Shown: positions 17,351-27,268 of the stretch, one piece after another
How positions within the stretch are numbered: position 1 is the first letter of the stretch
How the letters are laid out: each line of letters begins with the position of its first letter
Assembly (NCBI RefSeq): GCF_007362775.1
Contig: NZ_CP041692.1
Coordinates: 1,860,001-1,924,000 of the forward strand
DNA length: 64,000 nucleotides
Reading direction: 5' to 3'
Origin: Microlunatus elymi
GTDB taxonomy: Bacteria; Actinomycetota; Actinomycetes; Propionibacteriales; Propionibacteriaceae
Notes under the pieces: generated by a model
What the model saw: only the letters and a program-made list of their open reading frames with translations
What the model was told of the DNA's origin: nothing
Database searches by the model: none
Made by a program: the position numbers and the translations under genes

Positions 17351-17658
17351 CTTCAAGACGTCCGCCCAGTTGTTCTGACAGGTCCCAGCAGCCGCGCCCG
17401 GGCGATTGGGTGCGGCGGGGGCCCGTGTCCCGAGGTTGAAGTGGCAAATATGTCGGACGGGATGGCCTCAACCCCGCGAATCGAGGGCGCGCGAAAGCTT
17501 CTCCCGCACCCGGTACCGCCCGGGCCGAGCACAGCCGCACCCAAGATCGACTCGCGCACGCGGTATTCGGGGTGCGGCGGTCGGTTTTGGGTGCGGCTGT
17601 GGCCACGCCGGGCGGTTTCGGGTGCGGCTGCGCCCCGGTGATCACCTCGGGCCGGAGG
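17351..17658. other. Repeat-rich intergenic region after ndk
   Basis: 308 bp between convergent genes. Besides the hairpin repeat at 17530 it contains smaller inverted repeats, for example GGTTGA near 17433 with TCAACC near 17468, and GGGTGCGG near 17408 with CCGCACCC near 17505. No coding potential is supported; a run of nested hairpins may serve as terminator. Confidence 0.6.
17530..17640. repeat. Structured intergenic repeat, copy 3
   Basis: Arms at 17530-17559 and 17572-17601 (30 nt, about 4 mismatches), 12-nt loop, then a partial copy of the arm end (GGGTGCGGCTG) near 17624-17634. Layout matches copies at 1087 and 1744, although the GCGCGC core is replaced by GGGTGC, a paired change on both arms. 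Confidence 0.72.
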
Positions 17659-20600
17659 TCACATGGTGGCCAGATACTCCGCCGGTTGCTGATCACCGAC
17701 GATGGCGCCGTCGGAGACGACCAGCACCCGTTCCACCCAGTGCAGCGACTGCGGGCGGTGGGTGACCACCAGGGTGGTACGCCCCTGGGCGGCGACCCGC
17801 ATCGCCTGGTTGACCTTGCGTTCGCTGGCCAGGTCCAGGTTCGAGGTGGCCTCGTCCAGGATCAGGATCGACGGGTCGACGATCAGGGCCCGGGCCAGGC
17901 AGAGCAGCTGACGCTGCCCGGCCGACAGTGACCGGCCGCGTTCGGTGATCAGCTGCCGGTAGCCGTCGGGCATCCGGGAGATGAATTCGTGCGCGCCGAC
18001 CGCCCGGGCCGCGGCCTCCACCTCGGCATCGGTCGCATCCGGCCGGCCGTAGGCGATGTTGTCGCGTACGGTCCGGGTGAACAGATGCGGCTCCTGCGGC
18101 ACGTAGCCCAGCCGGTTCCGGTAGGCGGCCAGGTCGTACTGCTCCAGGCCGATGCCGTCGACCAGGATCTGCCCGTCGGTCGGATCGTAGAACCGCGACA
18201 CCAGCTTCACCGTGGTCGACTTGCCGGCTCCGGTGCGACCGACGAACGCGACCCGCTGACCGGCCGGGATGTGCAGATCGACTCGCTTCAACGCGTCGCT
18301 GGTGGTGCCGGCGTAGCGCAGCCGTACCCCGCGCAACTCGATGTCGCCCGCCAGGGCGTCCGGCCGGACGGGGGCGTCGGCCGCCGGTGTCGACGTCCGC
18401 AGCGCCAGCAGTTCGCGGATCCGGACCAGTCCGGCCCGGGCTCGCTGGTAGACGTCGAACACCGTCGCCAACTGCTGGATCGGCGCGAACACCTGAGCCA
18501 GGTAGAGCATGAACGCCAGCAGGGTGCCGACCGCCAGCGTGCCGGCGCCGACGAACCGGGCGCCGAGCGCGAGCACCGCGACCGTTGCCGAGGTGGACAG
18601 GATCTCGATCACGCCGACGTACACCGAGGTGGCGAAGACGCTGCGCCGGGACCAGTACATAAAGTCCCGGCCGAGGGCGGCGAACCGATCGAGGTTGTAG
18701 GCCTCGCGCCGGTAGGCGTGGGTGACCCGGATCCCGGCCAGCGACTCCTGCAGATTGGAGTTCAGCATCGAGGTGCGCTCGCGTGCTTCGTCGTAGGCGA
18801 CCGAGGCCCGCTTGCGATACCACCAGGTGGCGACCGCGGCCGGCGGCACCACGCAGAGCACCGTCAGCGCCAGCCGCGGATCCAGCGCCAGCACCACGAT
18901 CGACATCCCGGAAAAGGTCAGGATCGCCATCAGCAAGTTGATCAAGCCCACCTGCAACAGCTCGGCGATGGCGTCGATGTCGGAGGTCATCCGGGTCATG
19001 ATCCGGCCCGCCTGGGTCCGGTCGTAGAAGTCGATGCCGAGCCGTTGCAACTGCCCGTACACCCGGGCCCGCAGCGCCACCAGCAACCGCTCGGTCGTCC
19101 GCTGGGTGACCAACTGCGATCCCCGTTGGACGAAGTAGAGTCCGCCGGCCAGCGTCGCCGCGGCGACACAGACCATCATCAGGACCGGCAGGCTGCCGCC
19201 GAGCATACCGGCGTTGACGCCCTCGCGGATCAGCAACGGATTGATCAAGCCCAGCACGGTTTCCAGCGCCACCAGCGCCAGTCCGGCGATCAGCCCGTAG
19301 CGGTACGGAGTCAGGAACTTGACCAACTTGAACGGCTCCGACCGCCGGCCCTCCTGCTCAAGATCAACTTCCGGGTCGTCGTCGAAGTCCGGCAGCGTGG
19401 CGATCTGCGCTGCCACCTCCGGCGGGGTCTCCAGGTCGGCCGGCGGATGACCGCTGACGTCCTGACGCGACTGCCAGGAGGACGCGGTTGCGGCGAAGTC
19501 GCCACGCCGGGCCGCCGGCAGCAACCCGGCGGCCTCGTCGTCGGCCGCCTCCAGCTCACCGAACAGATCGCGATAGAGCGCGCTCCGGTCGAACAGTTCG
19601 GCGTGGCTGCCATGATCAACAACGCGGCCGTCGTCGACCAGCACCACCCGATCGGCCATCCGAACGGTGGATTCCCGGTAGGCGACCATGATCGCGGTCC
19701 GGCTGGCCAGGAACGGTCCGAGGTTGGCGTGGATCTCGTGCTCGACCTTGGTGTCCACCGAACTGGTGGCGTCGTCCAGCAGCAGGATGTCGGGATCGAC
19801 CAGCAGCGCCCGGGCCAACGCGACCCGTTGCCGCTGACCGCCGGACAGGGTCATGCCCTGCTCGCCGATCACCGTGTCGTAGCCGTCGTCGAGTTTGCTG
19901 ATGAAGTCGTCGGCCATCGCGGTCCGTGCAGCGGCGCGGATCTCGTCGGCGGTCGCGTCGGGGCGGCCGTAGGCGATGTTGTTGGCGATCGTGTCGGAGA
20001 ACAGGAAGCTGTTCTCGAACACCATCCCGACCCGGGTCCGCAGCTGCCGCAGTGACTGCTCTCGTACGTCGATGCCGTCGACCAGCACGTCTCCCTCGGT
20101 GGGATCGAAGAACCGGCCGATCAGCTGCATGGCGGTCGACTTGCCGCATCCGGACGGGCCGACCAGCGCGATCGACTCGCCGGCCTCCACGGTCAGGTCG
20201 AGTCCGCGCAGCACCTGGTGCCCGTCGCCGTCGGCGTAACCGAATCCGACCTGACGGAATTCGATCCGCCCCTTCTGATCGGGCACCGGCTTCGGGTCCG
20301 CGGGCTCGGTCAGGTCCGGGCGCAGATCGAGGATGTCGCCGATCCGGTCCACCGCCGCCTGGCACTGCGGCAGGTTGCTCAAGATCATCCCGATCACCCG
20401 CGCCTTGCCGGCGAGTCCGGTCAGGTAGCTGGAGAAGGCGAGGAAGATGCCGACGCTCAGGTGGCCGCTGATCACCATCAGACCGCCCAGGGCGATGATG
20501 ATCACCTGGCCGAGCTGCGGGCCGGCCATCAGCGAGGCGAAGAACGGTGCCCGCAGCCGGACGGCGCGGACCCGGGCGCGGAACATGTTCAGCAGGGCCT

Positions 20601-21384
20601 GATGCAGCCGCAGCGTCTGTGCCTGTTCCTGACCGAAGGCCCGGACCACCCGGACACCGAGGACGGCCTCCTCGATCTCGGTCATCAGCTCGGCTTCCTT
20701 CTGCTGGGAGTCCCAGCCCGCCGCATGCACCCGAGAACGCATCCGGTGGGTGAACAGGAAGACCGCGACGATGATGATCACCACGATGATCGCCAGCATC
20801 GGCGACAACCGGAACATCACCACCAGCGACACCGTGACGCCGACCGTGGTGGCGGCGATCTCGGCGATGAAGCTGATCAACATCTGCACCCAGCGCAGGT
20901 CGGTGCTGGCCCGGGAGACCAGTTGGCCGCTCTGTAGTTGGGAGTGGCCGGAGAAGTCCAGCCGCTGCAGGGTGTCGTAGATGTCGTTGCGGATGTCGTG
21001 CTGGATCGCCAGCGCCGCCTTGCCGGAGCGGTAGCGCCACAACATCGACAGCACGCCGATGGTCAGACCTAGCGCGGCCAGCAATCCCAACCAGGGAAGC
21101 AATCCGCGCTGATGGCTGATGATCGCATCGTCCAGCACGATCTGCTGGATCAACGGCAGGGTGGAGCCGAGCGCGGCGTAGGTCGCGGCGAGTACGGCGG
21201 TGGTGATCAGCAACCGGCGGTGCCGCTTGAGCAGTGGCAGCAGCCGGCGTCGCCAGGACGGCGTACGAGTCGGCTCAATGCCGCCTCCGGTGGATCGGCC
21301 GGCCTCGGATCGGTCGACGGTGGATTGGTCGCGGGTTCGGCCGGGCAGCGCGGACGGACGAGTCCCCAGCGCGGTCGGGGGCAT
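17659..21384 (-). CDS. Fused heterodimer-type ABC exporter (TMD-NBD-TMD-NBD)
   Basis: 1241 aa carrying both halves of an ABC exporter in one chain. NBD1: Walker A GPSGCGKST (409-417), signature LSGGQ (513-517), Walker B DILLLDDAT with Asp538 where the catalytic Glu is expected, and Tyr569 where the H-loop His is expected. NBD2: Walker A GRTGAGKST, signature LSAGQ, Walker B ILILDEATSNLD and H-loop VVTHRPQS are normal. One degenerate and one active site is the rule for heterodimeric exporters such as TM287/288; Rv0194 of M. tuberculosis is a fused relative of similar length. Substrate unknown, drug or lipid export is typical. The N-terminal 40 residues are polar. GGAG precedes the ATG. Confidence 0.92.
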   Translation of the reverse strand: MPPTALGTRPSALPGRTRDQSTVDRSEAGRSTGGGIEPTRTPSWRRRLLPLLKRHRRLLITTAVLAATYAALGSTLPLIQQIVLDDAIISHQRGLLPWLGLLAALGLTIGVLSMLWRYRSGKAALAIQHDIRNDIYDTLQRLDFSGHSQLQSGQLVSRASTDLRWVQMLISFIAEIAATTVGVTVSLVVMFRLSPMLAIIVVIIIVAVFLFTHRMRSRVHAAGWDSQQKEAELMTEIEEAVLGVRVVRAFGQEQAQTLRLHQALLNMFRARVRAVRLRAPFFASLMAGPQLGQVIIIALGGLMVISGHLSVGIFLAFSSYLTGLAGKARVIGMILSNLPQCQAAVDRIGDILDLRPDLTEPADPKPVPDQKGRIEFRQVGFGYADGDGHQVLRGLDLTVEAGESIALVGPSGCGKSTAMQLIGRFFDPTEGDVLVDGIDVREQSLRQLRTRVGMVFENSFLFSDTIANNIAYGRPDATADEIRAAARTAMADDFISKLDDGYDTVIGEQGMTLSGGQRQRVALARALLVDPDILLLDDATSSVDTKVEHEIHANLGPFLASRTAIMVAYRESTVRMADRVVLVDDGRVVDHGSHAELFDRSALYRDLFGELEAADDEAAGLLPAARRGDFAATASSWQSRQDVSGHPPADLETPPEVAAQIATLPDFDDDPEVDLEQEGRRSEPFKLVKFLTPYRYGLIAGLALVALETVLGLINPLLIREGVNAGMLGGSLPVLMMVCVAAATLAGGLYFVQRGSQLVTQRTTERLLVALRARVYGQLQRLGIDFYDRTQAGRIMTRMTSDIDAIAELLQVGLINLLMAILTFSGMSIVVLALDPRLALTVLCVVPPAAVATWWYRKRASVAYDEARERTSMLNSNLQESLAGIRVTHAYRREAYNLDRFAALGRDFMYWSRRSVFATSVYVGVIEILSTSATVAVLALGARFVGAGTLAVGTLLAFMLYLAQVFAPIQQLATVFDVYQRARAGLVRIRELLALRTSTPAADAPVRPDALAGDIELRGVRLRYAGTTSDALKRVDLHIPAGQRVAFVGRTGAGKSTTVKLVSRFYDPTDGQILVDGIGLEQYDLAAYRNRLGYVPQEPHLFTRTVRDNIAYGRPDATDAEVEAAARAVGAHEFISRMPDGYRQLITERGRSLSAGQRQLLCLARALIVDPSILILDEATSNLDLASERKVNQAMRVAAQGRTTLVVTHRPQSLHWVERVLVVSDGAIVGDQQPAEYLATM

Positions 21385-21735
21385 GGAAGTCTCCGGAGTT
21401 GATCAAGGAACGGACTGCCTCAGCGAGTCAGGGCAGCAGGCATCGAAGCCGCAGTAGAGACACGGCGGCGTGTGCAGGGATGGGGAAGGAGTAACTCGGT
21501 GATCGAGCGCATTCGGCGGATCGGAAGACGCCGAGTGCGCAGTAGATGTGGCCGTAAGGACCACAGCCGTTTTAGGGCAGGAGCACCTGGAACACCAGCT
21601 AAGAAGAGTGGGGGTTGTCGGAAGACGAACGAAGAGTCTTGCATCAGTTGATCACGGACTCAACTCGAGAAGCCCGGTATTGCGAAACGAAATAGGAGAT
21701 ATAGATCTCTGCCGGCCCGATGCAAAGATGTCGGC
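21385..21735. other. Divergent intergenic region before the two-component genes
   Basis: 351 bp with lower GC than the flanks toward 21670-21710. A possible -10 for the histidine kinase gene, TATAGA at 21700-21705, lies 30 nt before its start; no good -35 at 17 nt spacing. No ORF worth calling. Confidence 0.45.
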
Positions 21736-23037
21736 ATGACGGTGGACGTGAATCGCTCCGGCGGCAGCGGGTCGGCTGCGATGGGACGAAGCCATCGTGT
21801 CGTCGGGCTGTTGAACGCCAGCGAGGGGGTCGGGGTCGGACCCGACCTGCCCACCCGCAGCCTGATCTTCGACTGCGTGATCGCGGCGATGTTCTTCGGC
21901 GTCGGCTCGGCCTTTCTGCCGCTCTTCTACCCGCAGTATCGGCCGATCGACGTCGCCTTCGTCGGCCTGGTCAACCTGCCGCTGATGCTGCGCCGGCGGC
22001 TACCCCGTACGTCGTTCCTGCTCTGCCAGATCTTCGGCCTGATCCAGATCTGGTTGCCCAGCCCGATCGGTCTGCATGACGGCGGCATGTTGTTCTCGCT
22101 CTACAGCCTGGTCGGCTTCACCAACCGGCGCACCGGGCTGTACGGCCTGGGCGTGCTGGTGATCTGCGGCCTGTCCGGTGCGGTCAACGACTGGTGGAAT
22201 TTCGTCGACCAGCAGTTGATGGGAAAGCACGCCGGGCTGCTCACCCGGATCGGCACCACCATCGGCATGCTCGGCCTGGTGTTCGTCGCGTGGGCGTCGG
22301 GGGAGAGGCTGCGCTCGTCCCGGCTCGGTCAGGTCGCGCTGGCCGATCGAGCCGCCCAACTGGAACGGGAGCAGGAGCAGCAGGCCCTGATCGCGGCCGC
22401 CGCCGAACGGGCCCGGATCGCCCGGGAGATGCACGACGTGATCGCCCATGCGCTGTCGGTGATGATCGCCCAGGCCGACGGCGCGGTGTACGTGATCGAC
22501 AATGATCCGGCCACCGCCAAACAAGCCCTGGAAAGGATCTCCGGCACCGGACGCGACTCGCTGACCCAGATGCGCGGCCTGCTCGGCCTGCTCCGGGAGG
22601 ACCACGATGATCATGGTCGCAGTTCCGGGCCACAGCCCGGTCTGGACGACCTGCCGCAGTTGATCAACGACGCCGGCCAGACCGGCCTGAAGCTATCGCT
22701 GCACCAGAGCGGAACCCCGGCCGACATCGGCGACATGGTCGGGTTGACCATCTACCGGCTGATCCAGGAGTGCCTGACCAACGCCCGCAAGCACGGTGGC
22801 GACAACGTCGAGGTGATCATCGGCTACCGCGCCGACGGGGTCGATCTACGCGTGGTCAACGACACCCCGCCGGCCGGCAAACGGCTGCAGACCGGCGTCG
22901 AACCGGGCCACGGCATGCAAGGCATGCGTGAACGGGTCGCGGCCGTGGGCGGTACAGTGACCGTGCTGCCGACCGAGGACGCGTTCGAGGTGCATGCGTG
23001 GCTTCCGCATCACCCCGCCACGGTGTCAGAGGCCTGA
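21736..23037 (+). CDS. Sensor histidine kinase, HisKA_3 family
   Basis: 433 aa. Several transmembrane helices in the first 190 residues sense an unknown signal. The dimerisation/phosphoacceptor helix ARIAREMHDVIAHALSVMI holds the phosphorylated His, and the ATPase domain has the N box (ECLTNARKHGG) and G box (GHGMQGMRERVAAVGG). It pairs with the response regulator 64 nt downstream. The same-strand mnh antiporter operon follows, so ion or pH stress is a reasonable guess for the signal. Confidence 0.92.
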   Translation: MTVDVNRSGGSGSAAMGRSHRVVGLLNASEGVGVGPDLPTRSLIFDCVIAAMFFGVGSAFLPLFYPQYRPIDVAFVGLVNLPLMLRRRLPRTSFLLCQIFGLIQIWLPSPIGLHDGGMLFSLYSLVGFTNRRTGLYGLGVLVICGLSGAVNDWWNFVDQQLMGKHAGLLTRIGTTIGMLGLVFVAWASGERLRSSRLGQVALADRAAQLEREQEQQALIAAAAERARIAREMHDVIAHALSVMIAQADGAVYVIDNDPATAKQALERISGTGRDSLTQMRGLLGLLREDHDDHGRSSGPQPGLDDLPQLINDAGQTGLKLSLHQSGTPADIGDMVGLTIYRLIQECLTNARKHGGDNVEVIIGYRADGVDLRVVNDTPPAGKRLQTGVEPGHGMQGMRERVAAVGGTVTVLPTEDAFEVHAWLPHHPATVSEA

Positions 23038-23101
23038 CATCGATGACGGCCGGTTCCCATGTCCTTCGGGCGCGGCATTCGACACGGCACAAAGGACAGG
23101 C

Positions 23102-23770
23102 ATGACGATCAAGGTCTACCTGGTGGACGACCAGGAACTGGTGCGCGCCGGTTTCGCGATGGTGATCGGTTCTCAGCCGGACATGCAGATCGTCGGGCAG
23201 GCCAGCAACGGAGCCGAGGCGGTCGAGCAACTGACCGTCACCGACGCCGATGTGGTGATCATGGACATCCGGATGCCACGGATGGACGGGGTCGCCGCAA
23301 CCAAGATCATCACCGAACGCTCCGCCGAGCTGCCCAAGGTGATCGTGCTGACCACCTTCGACCTGGACGAGCACGCCTTCGCCGCGTTGCGCGCCGGCGC
23401 GGCCGGCTTCCTGCTCAAGGACACGCCGCCCGATCGGCTGCTGGAGGCCATCCGTACGGTGCACGCCGGCGACTCGGTGGTCGCGCCGAGCACCACCCGG
23501 CGGCTGATCGAGCGATTCGTCGACGAGGTGCCGGAGCAGCACGAGCCGGATACGTCCCAGCTCACCGACCTGACCGAACGGGAACGGGAGGTGTTGCTGG
23601 AGATCGCCGGCGGCTTGAGCAACTCCGAGATCGCGGCCAAGTTCTACGTCAGCGAAGCCACCGTGAAGACCCATGTCGGGCGGATCCTGGCCAAGACCGG
23701 GTTGCGGGATCGGGTTGCGCTGGTGGTGCTGGCCTACCGAGTCGGGCTGGTGCACCCGACCCAGACCTGA
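23102..23770 (+). CDS. Response regulator, NarL/LuxR family
   Basis: 222 aa. Receiver domain with acidic pocket (VDDQE), phosphoacceptor Asp in DVVIMDIRMPRMDG, switch Thr in VLTTFDLDE and Lys in LLKDTPP; C-terminal LuxR helix-turn-helix (LTEREREVLLEIAGGLSNSE, then SEATVKTHVGRILAK). ATG at 23102 has AAAGGA upstream; the earlier frame overlaps the kinase gene. It probably controls promoters near itself, including the mnh operon that starts 43 nt after its stop. Confidence 0.93.
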   Translation: MTIKVYLVDDQELVRAGFAMVIGSQPDMQIVGQASNGAEAVEQLTVTDADVVIMDIRMPRMDGVAATKIITERSAELPKVIVLTTFDLDEHAFAALRAGAAGFLLKDTPPDRLLEAIRTVHAGDSVVAPSTTRRLIERFVDEVPEQHEPDTSQLTDLTEREREVLLEIAGGLSNSEIAAKFYVSEATVKTHVGRILAKTGLRDRVALVVLAYRVGLVHPTQT

Positions 23771-23813
23771 TCAACGCCCTTTTCACCACGTTCCGACGAC
23801 GAGAGGCAACCCA

Positions 23814-26800
23814 TTGCTGCTGCTGATCGCCGTACATTTCGGCGTCGCTGTGTTCACGCCGCTGCTCGCGCGGTGGCTCCGGCAACGCGCCTTCTTCGTG
23901 CTTGCGCTGCCGCCGTTGATCACGTTCTGCTGGCTGCTCGGTCAGTCGCCGGTGATCATGGCCGGGCGGACGGTGTTCGAGCAGGTCACCTGGATCAAGA
24001 CGCTGGACATCGAGGTGACGATCTCGATCGGCACCCTGGAATGGATCCTGGGCCTGATCGTCAGCGGCATCGGCACCCTCGTGTTGCTCTACTGCCGTTG
24101 GTATTTCGACCATTCGACCAAGTCGGCGGAGCCGAACGGGATCCCCGTCCGGACGGCCGCCATCCTGCTCGCCTTCGCCGGCGCGATGCTCGGCCTGGTC
24201 TGCAGCGACGACCTGATCATGACGTACGTGTTCTGGGAGTTGACGACGATCTTCTCCTACCTGCTGATCGGCCACAATCCGGCCAGCGACGCCAACCGGC
24301 GGGCAGCGATGACGGCTCTGATCGTCACCACCTTCGGCGGGCTGGCGATGCTGGTCGGCCTGTTGATGCTGGGTCACAGCGCCGGCACCTATCAACTGCG
24401 CGAATTGCTGGCCCATCCGCCGACCGGGACCGCGGTGACCATCGCGGTCGCGTTGATCTTGGTCGGTGCGGTGTCGAAGTCGGCGCTGGTGCCGTTCCAC
24501 TTCTGGCTGCCCGGGGCGATGGCCGCGCCGACTCCGGTCAGTGCCTACCTGCACGCCGCGGCGATGGTCAAAGCCGGTGCCTACCTGGTCGCGCTGCTCG
24601 CCCCGGCGTTCGCCGGCACCGCTCTGTGGCGGCCGATTCTGCTGACGCTGGGCCCGCTGACCATGCTGCTCGGCGGCTGGCGGGCGCTGCGTCAGCACGA
24701 CATCAAACTGCTGCTGGCCTACGGCACGGTCAGCCAGCTCGGCTTCATGATCACCATCATCGGCATCGGCACCCAGTCGGCGGCGCTGGCCGGCTGTGCA
24801 GTGCTGGTCGGCCACGCACTCTTCAAGTCCGCGCTGTTCATGATCGTCGGCATTGTCGATCATCAGGCCGGCACCCGGGATCTGCGCCGGCTGTCCGGGA
24901 TCGGCCGGCAGATGCCAGTGCTGGCGATCGTCGCGATCCTGGCGGCCGCGTCGATGGCCGGGATCCCGCCGACCTTCGGCTTCGTGGCCAAGGAAGCCGG
25001 TCTCGGAGCGCTGCTGGGCCTGGCCGACGGCGGGGACGGCACCGGCCTGCCGAGCTCGGTGGGAGTGATCGTGTTGATCGCGATCGTGGCCGGCTCGGTG
25101 CTCACGGTGGCCTACAGTGCCCGCTTCATCTGGGGCGCGTTCGCGACCAAGAAGATCGTCGAGCCGGGCGACGCGTCCGGTGTCGCCACCGCCGCACCGG
25201 CGACCGCTTTCCGGGTGCCGTCGCTCGGCTTCTGGCTGATGCCGGCGATTCCGGCGGTGCTCGGGCTCGGGTTCGGTTTCCTGGCCGAGCCGATCAGTCA
25301 CCTGATCGACGGTTATGCCCGTACGCTGCCGGTCGGCGAGCCCGGTGAGCTCGTGCTTTGGCACGGATTCACGCCGCAACTCGGGTTGTCGGTGCTGGCG
25401 ATCGCGTTCGGTCTGGCGATCTTCGCCGACCGGCGCCGGTTCGCCGCACTGCAGGCGAGCCTGCCGCACCTGGGTGACGCCGAGACCGCGTACGCCAAGA
25501 TCATGCGCGGGGTGGACCGGACCGCGGTAGAGGTCACCGCCCTGGCCCAGCGCGGTTCGCTGCCGGTCTATCTCGGCACCATCGCGCTGGTGGTGGTGCT
25601 GTTTCCCGGCTCGGCGCTGGTGCTCCTCGGCACCTGGCCGCAGCAGTGGGACTGGTACGACTATCCCGCCCAGCCGGTGGTCGGCGCGTTGATCATCACC
25701 GCTGCGGTGCTGTCGGGCAAGGCGCGCGGCCGGATGAAGGCGATCCTGCTGGTCGGCGTCACCGGGTACGGCGTTGCCTTCCTCTTCCTGCTCCAGGGCG
25801 CACCCGATCTGGCGCTGACCCAGGTGCTGGTGGAGACGGTCACGTTGATCGTGCTCACCCTCGTGCTGCGCAAGCTCGGCCCGTACTTCTCCGACCGGCC
25901 GCTGAAATCGTCGCGGTGGTGGCGATTGCTGCTCGCGCTCGGCGTCGGCGCAGTGGCTTCATTGGCCGGCTGGGTGGCGATCTCCGGCCGGACCGCCGAG
26001 CCGGTGTCGCGGGCGTACGCCAAGTACGCCTACGAATTCGGCTACGGCAAGAACATCGTCAACGTGACCCTGGTGGACACCCGGGCCTGGGACACCCTGG
26101 GCGAGATCTCGGTGCTGATGGTGGCCGCCACCGGGGTGGCGAGTCTGATCTTCCTGTCCACCCGCAATCCCGGCGCGCAGCGGCCGCAGCGCGCCGGCGG
26201 TCCGTCGGCCGAGCAGGTCGGACGGGCCGGAGGCCCGGCAGCCGCCCAGCGGTTGACCTGGCTGCGCGGCGACCAATCCCTGTCGCCGTTCAGCCGTTCG
26301 ATCATCTTCGAGGTGATGACCCGGCTGCTGTTCCCGGTGATGATCTTGTGCTCGCTGTATCTGCTGCTCACCGGTCACAACGCGCCCGGCGGCGGTTTCG
26401 CGGCCGGGTTGATCACCGGGCTGGCGCTGGCGATCCGTTACCTGGCGGGGGGAGCGGGCGAGTTGGCCGAGGCGGCACCGATCGACGCCGGCAAGCTGCT
26501 CGGCGGCGGTTTGGTGATCAGTGTGCTCAGCGCGGTCGCGCCGATGCCGTTCGGCGGCCGGATCCTGGAGAGCTACGCCGTCGATCTGCATCTGTGGCTG
26601 CTCGGCGACATCCACCTGGTCACCTCGGTGTTCTTCGACATCGGCGTCTACCTGGTGGTGGTCGGGGTGATGCTGGACCTGATCAGGAGCCTGGGCGCCG
26701 GCATCGATCGGCAGGCTCGCGAACACCGGGCGCCGGGACAGCGTCCGGCAGCATGGGTGACCGAGACCCCTGACGCCGGACGTACCCGCAACACCGGACG

Positions 26801-26816
26801 TCGGGGGTCACGATGA
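23814..26816 (+). CDS. mnhA: Na+(K+)/H+ antiporter subunit A fused to subunit B
   Basis: 1000 aa from TTG at 23814 (GAGAGG 8 nt upstream). The N-terminal two thirds is the NuoL-like MrpA proton channel (helices with WELTTIFSYLLIGHN, VSKSALVPFHFWLPGAMAAPTPVSAYLHAA in pieces). The next part is the MrpA C-terminal domain (LALTQVLVETVTLIVLTLVLRKLG). The last about 150 residues are a complete MnhB domain (LYLLLTGHNAPGGGFAAGLI). The A-B fusion is usual in actinobacteria. It acts in the membrane complex with subunits C-G for sodium export and pH balance. Confidence 0.94.
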   Translation: MLLLIAVHFGVAVFTPLLARWLRQRAFFVLALPPLITFCWLLGQSPVIMAGRTVFEQVTWIKTLDIEVTISIGTLEWILGLIVSGIGTLVLLYCRWYFDHSTKSAEPNGIPVRTAAILLAFAGAMLGLVCSDDLIMTYVFWELTTIFSYLLIGHNPASDANRRAAMTALIVTTFGGLAMLVGLLMLGHSAGTYQLRELLAHPPTGTAVTIAVALILVGAVSKSALVPFHFWLPGAMAAPTPVSAYLHAAAMVKAGAYLVALLAPAFAGTALWRPILLTLGPLTMLLGGWRALRQHDIKLLLAYGTVSQLGFMITIIGIGTQSAALAGCAVLVGHALFKSALFMIVGIVDHQAGTRDLRRLSGIGRQMPVLAIVAILAAASMAGIPPTFGFVAKEAGLGALLGLADGGDGTGLPSSVGVIVLIAIVAGSVLTVAYSARFIWGAFATKKIVEPGDASGVATAAPATAFRVPSLGFWLMPAIPAVLGLGFGFLAEPISHLIDGYARTLPVGEPGELVLWHGFTPQLGLSVLAIAFGLAIFADRRRFAALQASLPHLGDAETAYAKIMRGVDRTAVEVTALAQRGSLPVYLGTIALVVVLFPGSALVLLGTWPQQWDWYDYPAQPVVGALIITAAVLSGKARGRMKAILLVGVTGYGVAFLFLLQGAPDLALTQVLVETVTLIVLTLVLRKLGPYFSDRPLKSSRWWRLLLALGVGAVASLAGWVAISGRTAEPVSRAYAKYAYEFGYGKNIVNVTLVDTRAWDTLGEISVLMVAATGVASLIFLSTRNPGAQRPQRAGGPSAEQVGRAGGPAAAQRLTWLRGDQSLSPFSRSIIFEVMTRLLFPVMILCSLYLLLTGHNAPGGGFAAGLITGLALAIRYLAGGAGELAEAAPIDAGKLLGGGLVISVLSAVAPMPFGGRILESYAVDLHLWLLGDIHLVTSVFFDIGVYLVVVGVMLDLIRSLGAGIDRQAREHRAPGQRPAAWVTETPDAGRTRNTGRRGSR

Positions 26817-27268
26817 ACGGCAACCTGACCTTGATCATCGTCGCCGGCGCGTTGATCGCAGCCGGTGTGTATCTGCTGACCGAACGGGCGATGACCCGGA
26901 TCCTGCTCGGGGTGCTGCTCAGCTCCAACGGTGTCGCGGTGCTCTTCCTGGTCGCGTCCGGCAAGGCCGGCCGGGCTCCGATCCTCGGCGCCGGAGGGAT
27001 CGCCGGCACCGGGATGAGTGATCCGCTGCCGCAGGCGATGGTGCTGACCGCGATCGTGATCACCCTGGGCATGGTCGCCTTCCTGCTCACCATGGCGTAT
27101 CGGAGCTTCCAGCTGAACGGGCACGACGAGGTCCAGGACGATGTCGAGGACGCCCGGATCCGCCGGCTGGCCGAAGAGGACGAAGCCTCGGACAGCTACG
27201 ACGAATCCGATCACGAGATCGCCGACGAGGAAGGCAAGATCATCGAGCCGGAAGGAGCGGACGAATGA
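26813..27268 (+). CDS. mnhC: Na+/H+ antiporter subunit C
   Basis: 151 aa, NuoK-like, three helices (for example LIIVAGALIAAGVYLLTERAM and VLTAIVITLGMVAFLLTMAY). The C-terminal 40 residues are strongly acidic and longer than in many homologues. ATG overlaps the previous stop by 4 nt. Confidence 0.93.
   Translation: MNGNLTLIIVAGALIAAGVYLLTERAMTRILLGVLLSSNGVAVLFLVASGKAGRAPILGAGGIAGTGMSDPLPQAMVLTAIVITLGMVAFLLTMAYRSFQLNGHDEVQDDVEDARIRRLAEEDEASDSYDESDHEIADEEGKIIEPEGADE

Noticed and set aside
21385-21735. Lower-GC stretch considered as a mobile insertion
   Set aside because: No terminal repeats, transposase fragments or ORF; a divergent promoter region explains the AT-rich patch.
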